From contig JBGAUW010000001.1 of the NCBI GenBank assembly GCA_044228435.1, forward strand, positions 248,001 through 312,000: a stretch of 64,000 nt of DNA, written 5' to 3'. The stretch is from Bog-950 sp044228435. Its GTDB lineage: Bacteria > Bacteroidota > Bacteroidia > Chitinophagales > LD1. Within the stretch, counting starts at the first letter, position 1. Each line of letters begins with the position of its first letter. The position numbers and the translations under genes are program-made. The notes below the pieces were generated by a model. That model was not told where the DNA came from. It made no database searches and saw only the letters and a program-made list of their open reading frames with translations. Positions 53,381 to 62,576 of the stretch are shown here, piece by piece.

Positions 53381-54388
53381 ATGAAAGTCAGGGGTTATCT
53401 TCTTTTCCTGTTGGTGCTACTCGGTTCTTCCTGCAAAAAGAGGGATGACACCCCCCAAACCTCTTTTACACCATACGAGATACAAATTCCGAAGCAGTTT
53501 CCAGTAATGGAAATTCCTGCGGATAATGCTATGAGTGTCGAGCGCCTGCAACTGGGGCGCAAACTCTACTACGATACGATTCTAAGCAATAATGGAAAAT
53601 CATGTGCAAGTTGTCATTATCAACCCCAGGGATTTACTTCGGATAATGTTCCTGACAACAATGTATTGCCTCATCAGAATTTAGGATGGAGCCACAATTT
53701 TTTATGGAAGGGCCAAAAGAATGGCACGTTGGAAGATATAATGATGTTTGAGGTAAACATTTTTTTCGGAACTGACATCAGTAAACTGAATGCAAATGGA
53801 AACTATAGAGAACTTTTTTATACAGCTTACGGGGTAAAAGAGATAGCATCAAAAGATGTGGCTTATGCCCTCGCCCAGTTTTTTCGCATTCTTAATTCGG
53901 GTAATTCGAAGTACGATAAATACCGCAGGCATGAACTGGCTCTGACTCAGAATGAAAGAAACGGTATGATTATTTTTTTTACAGAGAAAGGTGACTGCTT
54001 CCACTGCCACAACGAAATCTTTCTTACCGATAATGCATTTCATAATACTGGGTTGGACAGTGCTTTTGATACCGGTCACAAAGGACGTTATGATGTAACG
54101 GACAATGCAAACGACATTGGGAAATATAAAACACCTACTCTTCGCAACTGCGAACTGCGCAACAGGTTTATGCATGATGGTCGGTATACTACATTGGAAG
54201 AAGTAATTGAATTTTATAACAGCGGAGTAAAGCAAACCTCTGTAAATATTGACCCGCTGATGACTCTGCCTTATAAAGAAAACGGCTTACAGCTGACTCA
54301 ACAAGAAAAAGATGACTTACTTTTGTTTCTGCAAACGCTTACTGATACAAGTTTTATAAACGATTATAGATTGGGAAAGCCGCAGTAA
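53381..54388 (+). CDS. Diheme MbnH/MauG/cytochrome-c-peroxidase family lipoprotein
   Basis: 335 residues from the ATG at 53381, three bases past the mbnP-like stop (the longer frame uses TTG). Lipobox LLGSSC. Two heme c sites: SCASCHYQPQGF (C75/C78/H79) and CFHCHNEIFLTDNAF (C206/C209/H210). FLWKG near residue 109 supplies the Trp expected between the hemes, and TPTLRNCELRNRFMHDGRYT near 265-285 is the family's C-terminal region. The partner of MbnP is expected to be a Trp-oxidising diheme enzyme; plain peroxidase activity is the alternative. Confidence 0.87.
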   Translation: MKVRGYLLFLLVLLGSSCKKRDDTPQTSFTPYEIQIPKQFPVMEIPADNAMSVERLQLGRKLYYDTILSNNGKSCASCHYQPQGFTSDNVPDNNVLPHQNLGWSHNFLWKGQKNGTLEDIMMFEVNIFFGTDISKLNANGNYRELFYTAYGVKEIASKDVAYALAQFFRILNSGNSKYDKYRRHELALTQNERNGMIIFFTEKGDCFHCHNEIFLTDNAFHNTGLDSAFDTGHKGRYDVTDNANDIGKYKTPTLRNCELRNRFMHDGRYTTLEEVIEFYNSGVKQTSVNIDPLMTLPYKENGLQLTQQEKDDLLLFLQTLTDTSFINDYRLGKPQ

Positions 54389-54817
54389 AATTTGACATAA
54401 TCCCAAAGACCAAAATTTGCAAAATGGATAAACAGTTTGGTGTAAAGCACAATTTAGATCCTCATTCAGAAAGGATTTACTACCGAAGAAAATGATAAGG
54501 AGTACGGCACTTGGGCAAGGTATCATCAAACGAGGAGAACGGGTAGTGAGAACCAGCGGAATGCACGGAACACAAAAAGCAAGACTATAACGTCAAACAA
54601 GTTTTAAGAAAATAGGCAATGGGTTTTATCTGATAAAGTTTGGATAAGGTATCCTAACACAAAATTTAAATGTGGCATTACCTTGCCTGAGGCGGTTAAA
54701 TTAGCTGCTTTGACTGCCCTTGCGTAGAAATAGTGTGAGGAACGGACCCCATTGTTAAAATACATTATTTCTACCTATTTGAGACCACTGAATATGCAGA
54801 TGGTGCAAGATTTCAAA
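54389..54817. other. Non-coding stretch between convergent operons
   Basis: No gene seen on either strand. Short coding-like scraps (GQGIIKRGERVVRTSGMHGT in one plus frame) are broken by stops. No convincing terminator hairpin was found for either flanking operon. Confidence 0.5.
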
Positions 54818-55267
54818 TCACAGGTAAATCGCCTTAATAATAATAGTTTTGTTTTGGGTTAACTCAAAACTTGCTTTTGAAAAATTGGGTCGGTTACCTA
54901 AGCCAATGGTTTGATAATTTGAGAAACCAATACCTTCAATCGGCAAAATAAATCCTTTATCGATTTTGCCATTATTGTTTTCATCGTGCAGGATGTTCAC
55001 AGCATATTTGCCTGTAGGTAGGTCTTTGAAGCTAATCACAGCAGAACCATTTATGATTTCTCCTTTTAATATTTTATAAGATTTTTTATAAAATTCATCA
55101 GGTATAGTGCCGTCCATGTTATACAAGGCAAACTGAACAATACCGTTTGAGTTTCGTAAATTATTTACCTCTACAGTTAAAGAATAACTTTCTGCTTTGT
55201 GATTGGTATATGAATAAAGTGTCAGTGGCAATGTAAATGCGAGTAATGCGATATGTGCTATTTTCAT
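54818..55267 (-). CDS. DUF2141 secreted protein
   Basis: 149 residues. Signal peptide MKIAHIALLAFTLPLTLYSY. Prealbumin-like beta domain: LTVEVNNLRNSNGIVQFALY, ISFKDLPTGKYAVNILHDEN, NNGKIDKGFILPIEGIGFSN. FKDLP.G.YA...HDEN.NGK.D..F...P.EG.GFSN is the DUF2141 signature. Role unknown. Last gene of the long minus-strand efflux operon, 5 bases after the RND pump gene. Confidence 0.88.
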   Translation of the reverse strand: MKIAHIALLAFTLPLTLYSYTNHKAESYSLTVEVNNLRNSNGIVQFALYNMDGTIPDEFYKKSYKILKGEIINGSAVISFKDLPTGKYAVNILHDENNNGKIDKGFILPIEGIGFSNYQTIGLGNRPNFSKASFELTQNKTIIIKAIYL

Positions 55268-55272
55268 TTCAA

Positions 55273-58200
55273 TTATATTTTCGTGCGATTTAATTTTTCT
55301 TTCGCTGTGTCAACTAAATAGTAGACCATTGGAACTAAAAAAACGGTCAGGATTAAAGAGGAAAGCAGGCCGCCAATAATAACCCAGGCAAGTCCGTTTT
55401 TCCATTCGGCTGCTGTTCCTGTTGCCATTGCAATAGGCAACATGCCAATGACCATAGAAAGCGTTGTCATTAAGATTGGTCGCATACGACCTTTGCCAGC
55501 CAGTATTAGTGCTTCGTTGAAATGTTTGCCTTCTGCTTTTAATTGATTAGTAAAATCTACAATAAGGATGGCATTTTTGACCACCAAACCCATTAGCATA
55601 ATCAAACCGAGTAAAGCGAATAAACTCAAATTGCTTAATGACAAATTCAGCGCTAAAAATGCACCGATGGCGGCTACAGGAATGGAGAATAAAACTACAA
55701 AAGGGTAAACGAAACTGTCATAGAGCGCCACCATAATCAGGTATATCAGTAAAAACGAAATGAGCAAAACAGAACCCAATGCACCAAAACTATCGTTCTG
55801 TCTTTTGATGTCGCTACCCCAGGTCATTTGTATGCCTTCCGGTAATGGATTTTTGCTGAGATAAGCCACTACATCGTCTGCCACAGTTCCAGATGGCCTG
55901 CCTAATGCGTCAGAGGTGAGTGTAACTGCGGGCTGACGGTCTTTCCGTTCCAACAATGAGGGAGAATTGTCCTGCTCTACTGTTGCAAATTGTGAAACTT
56001 CAACCGGTAAGCCCATTGGATTAACTATGGAAAGCCGTTGCACATCCTCAAAGTTTTGTCGTTTAAATTCATCAACCCAAATTCTTACCGGATATTCTGT
56101 GCCGTTTTCTGTTAGTGTTGCATCGTCATTGCCGGTAAATGCAGTTCTCAGATTTACTCCCACATAAGCAGTAGTTAAACCAAGACGTTGCATTTTATCC
56201 TTGTCCGGAATTATTTTGTATTCCGGACTGCCCTGCTCTACGGATAAACGCACATTGTCCGACCCGGGTATTTTTTCAATAACCGATTTTAGTTCGTTAC
56301 CGGTTTTCATTACCAAATCCAGATTGCTTCCGCTTAATGTAATTTCTATTGGTGCCGAACGTGGTATTAAACCCAATGCTGCCATCGAATAATTTATACC
56401 GGGAAACTTTGCTTTCAATTCTTCCCGAAGTTCTCGCATAAAATGCTCGGTAGGCACATTTCTTAGTTTCTTTTTTGATTTAAGCTGAATAGTAAATTCA
56501 GTTTTGTTAGCCGAGCCAACACCTAAACTCCCAATGCCTGTGCTTGGTCCAGCTATGTTGCTGAATACGGTTGCTACTTCGGGTTGTTGTATAATATAGG
56601 TTTCAATTTTTTGAGCAACCACATTGTTTTGCTGAATGGAAGTTGATTTATCAAATTCTAAACTCATCCGAAATTTCCCCTGATCGCCTGTGGAAATAAG
56701 TTCTTTACCGATGATACCTTGTTTCATTATTCCTACAGTCATTATAAAAAGCAACAGCACAATTCCTGTAAAAATCAATTTGTGGCTTAAAACCCATTCT
56801 AATTGCCTGCCATACCAATTGGTAAAAGCTTCTAACTGGTGTTCAAACCAGAGTAAAAGGCGATTGAATAAATTAGTTGGCTGAAGATTTTCTTTCGTTC
56901 CGATGCGCGAAGCTAACCAAGGTGTTAGTGTAAAACCTACCAACAAACTGGTAAGAGTAGAGGTTACTACAACAACTGAAAATTGCTTTAGCATATCAGC
57001 AACAAACACCTGTAAAAAAAGAATTGGGAGAAAAACAACTACGTCAACCAAGGTAATAGACAATGCCGCAAAACCTATTTCCATACGGCCATCTAATGCA
57101 GCCGTTCTCTTTTCCTTTCCTTTGTCTAAATGCTTTTGAATGTTTTCTAAAACAACAACAGCATCATCTACCAGAATACCAATAATCAATGACATTGCAA
57201 GCAAAGTCATTAAATTGAGTGTGTAACCCAAAATCCACATCACTGCAAATGCAGTAACCAATGAGGTGGGAATAGCAACGATTACAATTAATGAGTTTCT
57301 GAAACTACGCAGGAATAAAAGCATTACCAACGACACCAATATCACCGCTAAAATTAAATCTACAATTACAGAGTTAACCGCTGCAATGGTATTATCGGTG
57401 CTGTCGTCAGCAATAGTGAATTTTACACCTGAATTTGCATTTTGCTGTTCAATGGATTTGAATTTTGCGCGAACTAATTTGGAAACATCAACGGCATTTG
57501 CATCACCTTGTTTTTTCAATAAAAGACCTATTCCATTTTTGCCATTGTAACGGCTGATAGAAGTTGTTTCCTTGATGCCATCTATAACACTGGCAACATC
57601 TTTAACATAAACCGGACTGCCGGGAACCGGCATTGCTATCTGAACATTTTTAATGTCATCTAATGTTGTGAATTTACCCATTAAACGAACTGAATTTTTC
57701 TCTTTATCTGTTTGCACTTTACCGGCTGGCAGGTCTAAGCCCGAACGATTAATGGCTTCTACAACCTGATAAAGTGAAATCTTATATATTTTCAATTTAT
57801 CCTGATTAACCTTTACCTGTATTTCTCTTTCTTCTCCACCCAACATGGTTATTTCTGCTACGCCTTTTATTTGTTGTATTTGCGGCAGATAGTCATCTTT
57901 CATTTTTTGATAAAATTCAGTTGGAGGTAAATTACCCGATGCACTGATTGACATTATCGGCAAATCATTTGGTGAAACTTTACTCATTACCGGGCTTAAA
58001 ATGTCTTGCGGTAAATCTTTGCGGATATTGTCAATATAGCGTTGAGCATCCTGCATGGTTTTATCCAAATCAGTTCCGTATTTCAGATTTGCGATAATGA
58101 TGGAAGCATTGGGTAAAGATTTTGTTACCAAATAATCTACACCTTCAAGGTTTGCCAAAGCATCTTCAATTTTTCGGGAAACCGAAGTTTCTACTTCGTT

Positions 58201-58368
58201 AGGTTCAGCGCCCGGATAAGCTGTTTTAATTACCACAACCGGTTGATTAAAATCGGGCATCAATTCGTAGCTGAGATTTTTATAGCCTATAAAACCTAAA
58301 AGTGTAAACACGCTGAAAAGAACGATAATCAGCGAGGGACGGTTGATTGATATTTCTGTAATATTCAT
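55273..58368 (-). CDS. RND efflux pump permease, HAE1/AcrB type
   Basis: 1031 residues, full length, 12 membrane helices in two homologous halves. Proton-relay Asp pair in DDAVVVLENIQ (about 405), the start MNITEISINRPSLIIVLFSV, porter-domain AYPGAEPNEVETSVSRKIED, and a second-half GLVVKNAILIVDF with the conserved Lys. Exports small molecules from the inner membrane/periplasm through the TolC-like partner. The CzcA heavy-metal signature is not apparent, so drugs, lipids or organic compounds are likelier than metals. The operon encodes all three components in the order OMF, MFP, pump. Confidence 0.93.
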   Translation of the reverse strand: MNITEISINRPSLIIVLFSVFTLLGFIGYKNLSYELMPDFNQPVVVIKTAYPGAEPNEVETSVSRKIEDALANLEGVDYLVTKSLPNASIIIANLKYGTDLDKTMQDAQRYIDNIRKDLPQDILSPVMSKVSPNDLPIMSISASGNLPPTEFYQKMKDDYLPQIQQIKGVAEITMLGGEEREIQVKVNQDKLKIYKISLYQVVEAINRSGLDLPAGKVQTDKEKNSVRLMGKFTTLDDIKNVQIAMPVPGSPVYVKDVASVIDGIKETTSISRYNGKNGIGLLLKKQGDANAVDVSKLVRAKFKSIEQQNANSGVKFTIADDSTDNTIAAVNSVIVDLILAVILVSLVMLLFLRSFRNSLIVIVAIPTSLVTAFAVMWILGYTLNLMTLLAMSLIIGILVDDAVVVLENIQKHLDKGKEKRTAALDGRMEIGFAALSITLVDVVVFLPILFLQVFVADMLKQFSVVVVTSTLTSLLVGFTLTPWLASRIGTKENLQPTNLFNRLLLWFEHQLEAFTNWYGRQLEWVLSHKLIFTGIVLLLFIMTVGIMKQGIIGKELISTGDQGKFRMSLEFDKSTSIQQNNVVAQKIETYIIQQPEVATVFSNIAGPSTGIGSLGVGSANKTEFTIQLKSKKKLRNVPTEHFMRELREELKAKFPGINYSMAALGLIPRSAPIEITLSGSNLDLVMKTGNELKSVIEKIPGSDNVRLSVEQGSPEYKIIPDKDKMQRLGLTTAYVGVNLRTAFTGNDDATLTENGTEYPVRIWVDEFKRQNFEDVQRLSIVNPMGLPVEVSQFATVEQDNSPSLLERKDRQPAVTLTSDALGRPSGTVADDVVAYLSKNPLPEGIQMTWGSDIKRQNDSFGALGSVLLISFLLIYLIMVALYDSFVYPFVVLFSIPVAAIGAFLALNLSLSNLSLFALLGLIMLMGLVVKNAILIVDFTNQLKAEGKHFNEALILAGKGRMRPILMTTLSMVIGMLPIAMATGTAAEWKNGLAWVIIGGLLSSLILTVFLVPMVYYLVDTAKEKLNRTKI

Positions 58369-58380
58369 AATTCGCTGATT

Positions 58381-59451
58381 TTACTTAACGGATACATTTG
58401 CACCGTCAAAAAGATTTATCAAACCATTCGTCACAATTACATCCCCTACAACTAACCCGTTTAACACAACAGCTTTATTCTGAATTTTTTTAGAAACATT
58501 GATGTTTTGCAAAACAGATTTACCGTCTTTTATCAGGTAAACCCGAGGTTGGGTATCTGTGCCAACAATGGCTGAGGCAGGAATAATAATGCCTTTTTCC
58601 TGGCTGCTATTTTTCAAATTTACTTTACCAAACATTCCAGATTTTATCTTCAAATCGGATGTGTTGTTTAAGCTGAACTGCACAGGGAAACTACTCCCCA
58701 TATTGGCTTTGCTACCTATCATTGTTGTTTTGCCCTCTAATGGAATTGCAGGAAACGCATCTGAAGCAATAGTATAGGTATGATTTAACTGAAATCCGCT
58801 TAAGTCGTTTTCGGGAACATTTATCGTGAATTTTAATATGGAAATATCAGTGATTTGAAGTAGGGGCACGCCCGGTGCCGCAAATGCACCTTCTTCAGTG
58901 AGTTTGGCAGTTACAATTCCGTTAAATGGAGCTTTGATGGTTGTTTTATTTATTTGCTCCAGCAAAGTTGCTCGCTGCACATTAGCAGATTTTAAACCTA
59001 ACACTGCTTTCTCCAACTGAATACCCTGAACGGCATCGGCATTAGCTAACACGGTATAGCGATTCACATCAGCTTCCAGCCCTTCAATTTGCACTACTGT
59101 GGTTTGCAGTTGTAATTTCAACAAGGAATTATCTAATTGAATTAGTGATTGACCTTTGCTTACATAGCTTCCAACATCTACTAATACATTATTGATTTTA
59201 CCTTGTGATTCAGCACTTACTTTAGTTTCCTTATTAGGTTCAAATAAGCCCGGATATGAATATTCGGCATTTACATTTTCCAATTGTAGAGTGTCGGACT
59301 GCACATGGATAACTTGCGTTTTATCATATTGATAAACTTTCTGCTGAGTTGTTTCTTTGTTGCTTTTAAGGCGAAATACCACAACGGCAATTATTGCCAA
59401 TGGTATGACGATGAATAAAGCCTTTTTTAAAATGGACGATTTTCTATTCAT
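58381..59451 (-). CDS. RND efflux periplasmic adaptor (membrane fusion protein)
   Basis: 356 residues with one N-terminal membrane anchor (about 11-27). Lipoyl-like halves VSAESQGKINNVLVDVGSYV and INKTTIKAPFNGIVTAKLTE flank a short alpha-hairpin (LQTTVVQIEGLEADVNRYTV). Then a beta-barrel domain (LKFTINVPENDLSGF) and membrane-proximal end (IIIPASAIVGTDTQPRVYLI). Bridges the RND pump encoded 12 bases downstream to the TolC-like channel. Confidence 0.92.
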   Translation of the reverse strand: MNRKSSILKKALFIVIPLAIIAVVVFRLKSNKETTQQKVYQYDKTQVIHVQSDTLQLENVNAEYSYPGLFEPNKETKVSAESQGKINNVLVDVGSYVSKGQSLIQLDNSLLKLQLQTTVVQIEGLEADVNRYTVLANADAVQGIQLEKAVLGLKSANVQRATLLEQINKTTIKAPFNGIVTAKLTEEGAFAAPGVPLLQITDISILKFTINVPENDLSGFQLNHTYTIASDAFPAIPLEGKTTMIGSKANMGSSFPVQFSLNNTSDLKIKSGMFGKVNLKNSSQEKGIIIPASAIVGTDTQPRVYLIKDGKSVLQNINVSKKIQNKAVVLNGLVVGDVIVTNGLINLFDGANVSVK

Positions 59452-59459
59452 TAGTGATA

Positions 59460-60791
59460 CTATTTAGTTGTTGAAATATTTCCGGTTAATTTTTTTAGTT
59501 CTAAGTCTGCTTTCAGGTAATCAATTACTGCGGTGAGATAAATTTGCTGTGCATCACGCAAGGCATTATCTGCCAGCAGAACATCGGTTAAACTTGAGGT
59601 GCCTTGTTTCTGCTGTATGCCTGTTTGCTCATAAATTGTTTGAGCAAGTTTTATTTGTTCCGAAGTTGTTTCTACAGATTTTTGAGCAACCGCTCTTTGC
59701 AGTTTTGCATTTTGAATCTGCATTGTGTTTTGTTCGGTTAGTAAGCTCAATTGTAAATCGCTGTTTTGCAGTTCTAATTTTTTCTGCTTTATTTTTCGGA
59801 GTGTAATTGTTCCGTTAAATAGAGGATAGCTAAATTGGATACCTGCAAAACCGATGGGATAAAATTTTAAGAAATCATTTGGTTGCTTGTCATATCCCAA
59901 ACCTGTTGTGCCATAAGTTCCGAACAACGATAGCGAAGGCAGTCGTGAATATTTCAAAGAGCTTAGTTCACTCGATATCAAGCGGTATTGCGTTTTTGCC
60001 AAACGAATATCTGTTGTTGATGAACTTGTGTATTCATTTGTATTTTGATGCTGAATAGTGGAGTCAATCTGAATATTTCGTTCGAGTGTAATTCCCATTG
60101 CAAATTTCAATGCATTTAATACTTGCTCATATTTGCTGCTGATACTTTCTTTTTGCGTTGCTAATTGTGTTACCTGCAATTGCGCTTTATTCACATCTGT
60201 TCCTTTGGCAAGTAATTGCTCGTTGAGCAACTTGATATTTTTTAGCAACCTTATGGAATTCGAAAGATTACTGTCAATGAAAACTAATTGATGATGTATG
60301 ATTTGTGCATTGTAATACAGGTTGGAGATTTCGAAAAATACCTGCTCTTCCGTTTTTTGATATTGGAGTGTTGTAAGTTCAGAGGCTATTTTGGTAGATT
60401 GAATGGCACCATAAACTTGTGGATTATACAGAGGCATGGATAGCTGTAAGTTTGCATTGATATTATGCGGAACGCCAAACTGAGCTTCCTTAAACTGTCC
60501 TTCAGGTGCTGTCGGATTAAATGTTGATAGCGGCATTAGCTGGTAAGGAAGATTGGTGAAATATTTATACTCAGCATTGACGGTCACCTTCGGAATTAAA
60601 TTAGCCTTAGCTTCCTTCTGCTTTTGTGTGCTGATAGAAATATTGTTTCTACTCATTTGCAAGTTCTTGTTGTAAACCTGTGCTGTGTCAATGCACTGTT
60701 GTAGCGACCAGACTTGTGCATTTGCAGCGTGAAAGCCTATTACCGCCACTAATAGAGCAAGGTAATGTTTGTGAATGTTTACTAACTTCAT
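59460..60791 (-). CDS. TolC-family outer-membrane efflux channel
   Basis: 443 residues. Signal peptide MKLVNIHKHYLALLVAVIGF...ANAQ. WSLQQCIDTAQVYNKNLQMS opens the first OEP repeat; IRLAKTQYRLISSELSSLKY opens the second, and the protein ends in the typical DYLKADLELKKLTG. Long alternating helices with NP..YGAIQ in the barrel region. Completes the tripartite pump with the two downstream genes. Confidence 0.92.
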   Translation of the reverse strand: MKLVNIHKHYLALLVAVIGFHAANAQVWSLQQCIDTAQVYNKNLQMSRNNISISTQKQKEAKANLIPKVTVNAEYKYFTNLPYQLMPLSTFNPTAPEGQFKEAQFGVPHNINANLQLSMPLYNPQVYGAIQSTKIASELTTLQYQKTEEQVFFEISNLYYNAQIIHHQLVFIDSNLSNSIRLLKNIKLLNEQLLAKGTDVNKAQLQVTQLATQKESISSKYEQVLNALKFAMGITLERNIQIDSTIQHQNTNEYTSSSTTDIRLAKTQYRLISSELSSLKYSRLPSLSLFGTYGTTGLGYDKQPNDFLKFYPIGFAGIQFSYPLFNGTITLRKIKQKKLELQNSDLQLSLLTEQNTMQIQNAKLQRAVAQKSVETTSEQIKLAQTIYEQTGIQQKQGTSSLTDVLLADNALRDAQQIYLTAVIDYLKADLELKKLTGNISTTK

Positions 60792-60804
60792 TGGACAAAT
60801 TTTT

Positions 60805-61092
60805 TTATTTGATAAGTATTAATTGACTGTCTGTAAGCCCAGCTATCCAATGTTTTACCATCGGTTCAATATTTACATAATCACCGGGCATTAGTGTTTC
60901 TTTTATTCCTTTTTCATTTTCAAAAAGGGCTTTGCCATCCATGCAGATCAGAAGTGCCGGAACCTTTGTAAGATGTTCCTTTAATCGTTCTCCTTGCAAA
61001 ATTTGAAGAGCAGTTGCATTGCCCTGTTCACTTTTAAAAAGAGGAACAGCGGATACTGGTTTTACCTGGGTATGTAATTCTTTAATATTCAT
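60805..61092 (-). CDS. Small cupin-like protein
   Basis: 95 residues: single cupin-like barrel with LICMDGKALFENEKGIKETL, MPGDYVNIEPMVKHWIAGLT. The usual HxH metal ligands of motif 1 are missing (it reads LTKVPALLICM), so it may be a metal-free or partial cupin. Cytosolic. Between the DUF3365 lipoprotein and TolC genes in the same operon; function unknown. Confidence 0.7.
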   Translation of the reverse strand: MNIKELHTQVKPVSAVPLFKSEQGNATALQILQGERLKEHLTKVPALLICMDGKALFENEKGIKETLMPGDYVNIEPMVKHWIAGLTDSQLILIK

Positions 61093-61097
61093 ATTGC

Positions 61098-61730
61098 CTA
61101 ATTTAATTTCCTGTCCATCTCAATTACCCAAAGCCCTCTCAATTCCTTGTCTGCATAGCCTGTTGCTTTATCGGCAGGATATAGCTTGTTTATTTTTTGA
61201 AGCGTTGCCGCCTTGATATTTACTTCTGCTTTACCATGACATTGCAAGCACATTTGGTTAGTCACTATTGGATAAAAACCAACCATCTTGCCCTCTATTT
61301 CATTCATTTTAGCTTCGAGGTGTTCCCCTTTCGCCATTTTACCTTTCAGCACTTGAATGTATGCCAATTCGATTTCGTTGGCTTGATTTCCAGTATTCCT
61401 CGGCTTGTCCGATACTCTTTTAATACCAGCATTGAGAGCATGAGCCATACTATCTGTAAGTTTAGGTGCGTTAGTATTGCAAAATGCCAAAGCATATTCT
61501 GTTCTACCTTTGTTGATAGCACCCATTAGATTTTTCGCCAATACAGCTTGCGTTTCGGTTGCTATGCTTTTTCCCAATGCCAAATAATCGGTTCCCGGTT
61601 TTACAGTATCTCCCTGACCACCTTGTAAGCCCGCATCTTCTTTATTGGTTTGCTGTTTAGTATTGGCGCTGTTGCAACTATTAAGCACTACCGCTACTAG
61701 AATTGATATAATTACCTGTTTTACATTCAT
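61098..61730 (-). CDS. DUF3365 / Tll0287-like heme c lipoprotein
   Basis: 210 residues with lipobox VLNSC (Cys about 19). Helical Tll0287/DUF3365 fold: LGKSIATETQAVLAKNLMGA, NTNAPKLTDSMAHALNAGIK, SDKPRNTGNQANEIELAYIQ, and a heme c site TNQMCLQCHGKAEV (CLQCH about 160-164), followed by ATGYADKELRGLWVIEM. Such domains act as heme-based sensors or electron carriers in the periplasm. It overlaps the upstream gene by ATGA. Confidence 0.85.
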   Translation of the reverse strand: MNVKQVIISILVAVVLNSCNSANTKQQTNKEDAGLQGGQGDTVKPGTDYLALGKSIATETQAVLAKNLMGAINKGRTEYALAFCNTNAPKLTDSMAHALNAGIKRVSDKPRNTGNQANEIELAYIQVLKGKMAKGEHLEAKMNEIEGKMVGFYPIVTNQMCLQCHGKAEVNIKAATLQKINKLYPADKATGYADKELRGLWVIEMDRKLN

Positions 61731-62188
61731 TGGAAATACTGATTGAAAGTTATAAAGGAATGTTGAAGGGTTTGAAACAGTGCTTCTCCTTCGGTTTCAT
61801 TTTTTGATTTGGCAAGTTTATTAACCAAATCAATGTAAGGTAGCAGCCACTTGTGTAGTTCATCATGAGCCTTGCCTTTCATAGTGCAATCAGAGGTAAG
61901 CAATCCGATGTTTTGTTTTAACTTTTCAGCTAATGACTTATAGTCGCTAAATTCAGATTTTTTGAACACGGCAACATCCTTTTCCATATTTCGGATATGC
62001 ATCATCATATTTTCGTCCACCTTCCACTTTTTGCCATTGTTTAGTTTAATGGTTTCGGTGGGTTGATGGCGGTGATTTTCTTGGTGGGATGCAGTTTCAG
62101 TTTGCGTTTTTGATTTTTCGTTAGAAGCGCTACCAATAATAAACAGAAACATACTGACCGCAATGAGTGAAATTGCTATGCGTTTCAT
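61727..62188 (-). CDS. Hypothetical periplasmic helical protein
   Basis: 153 residues. Signal peptide MKRIAISLIAVSMFLFIIGS, then a His-rich stretch (SHQENHRHQPTETI) and a four-helix-like body (MMMHIRNMEKDVAVFKKSEF; YKSLAEKLKQNIGLLTSDCT; HDELHKWLLPYIDLVNKLAK). His/Met spacing would allow metal or heme binding, but no signature is definite. ATGA overlaps on both sides place it in the efflux operon. Confidence 0.7.
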   Translation of the reverse strand: MKRIAISLIAVSMFLFIIGSASNEKSKTQTETASHQENHRHQPTETIKLNNGKKWKVDENMMMHIRNMEKDVAVFKKSEFSDYKSLAEKLKQNIGLLTSDCTMKGKAHDELHKWLLPYIDLVNKLAKSKNETEGEALFQTLQHSFITFNQYFQ

Positions 62189-62574
62189 AATTTCCTTTTT
62201 GTGATGGTGATATAAGCAAGAGCCGCAAAGATAAGCGTTGCTATAATTCTAAAAATCATTGCACCTATTGTTTTGGTCTCATAAATTCCACCTGAGTTGA
62301 TGTGAATTAAAAACCTTATAAAAGCAGCCAACATAATTACACCTGAAATGCCTAAAATTGGAGCAGTCCATTCTTTTACTGTCATAAAACCATAAGCAGC
62401 AAAGAGATAAATAATACTACTGATGAAATTGGACCAGACTACAAACAACACATAATTCCCTTCTCTAGCTCTTACACCAAACAAATCAAATATCACTGAT
62501 GTGCTTAAAAATAAAGTAAGCAAACCAAATCCAGTTAAGATGGTTGCTAAAATGTATGTGAGGTATTTTTTCAT
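62185..62574 (-). CDS. Four-helix hypothetical membrane protein
   Basis: 129 residues, four predicted helices (about 5-26, 43-63, 71-90, 106-124). Short polar loops (FGVRAREGNY, IHINSGGIYETKT). Resembles small DUF4345/DoxX-like membrane proteins in size and layout, but no signature is decisive. Directly downstream of tetR (2-base gap). Confidence 0.65.
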   Translation of the reverse strand: MKKYLTYILATILTGFGLLTLFLSTSVIFDLFGVRAREGNYVLFVVWSNFISSIIYLFAAYGFMTVKEWTAPILGISGVIMLAAFIRFLIHINSGGIYETKTIGAMIFRIIATLIFAALAYITITKRKL

Positions 62575-62576
62575 GA

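Noticed and set aside
60784..60800. TTGGACAAATTTTTT upstream of the TolC gene as a third Rrf2 operator
   Set aside because: Only the left half GGACAAA matches; there is no inverted TTGTCC or TCCACTATA half.
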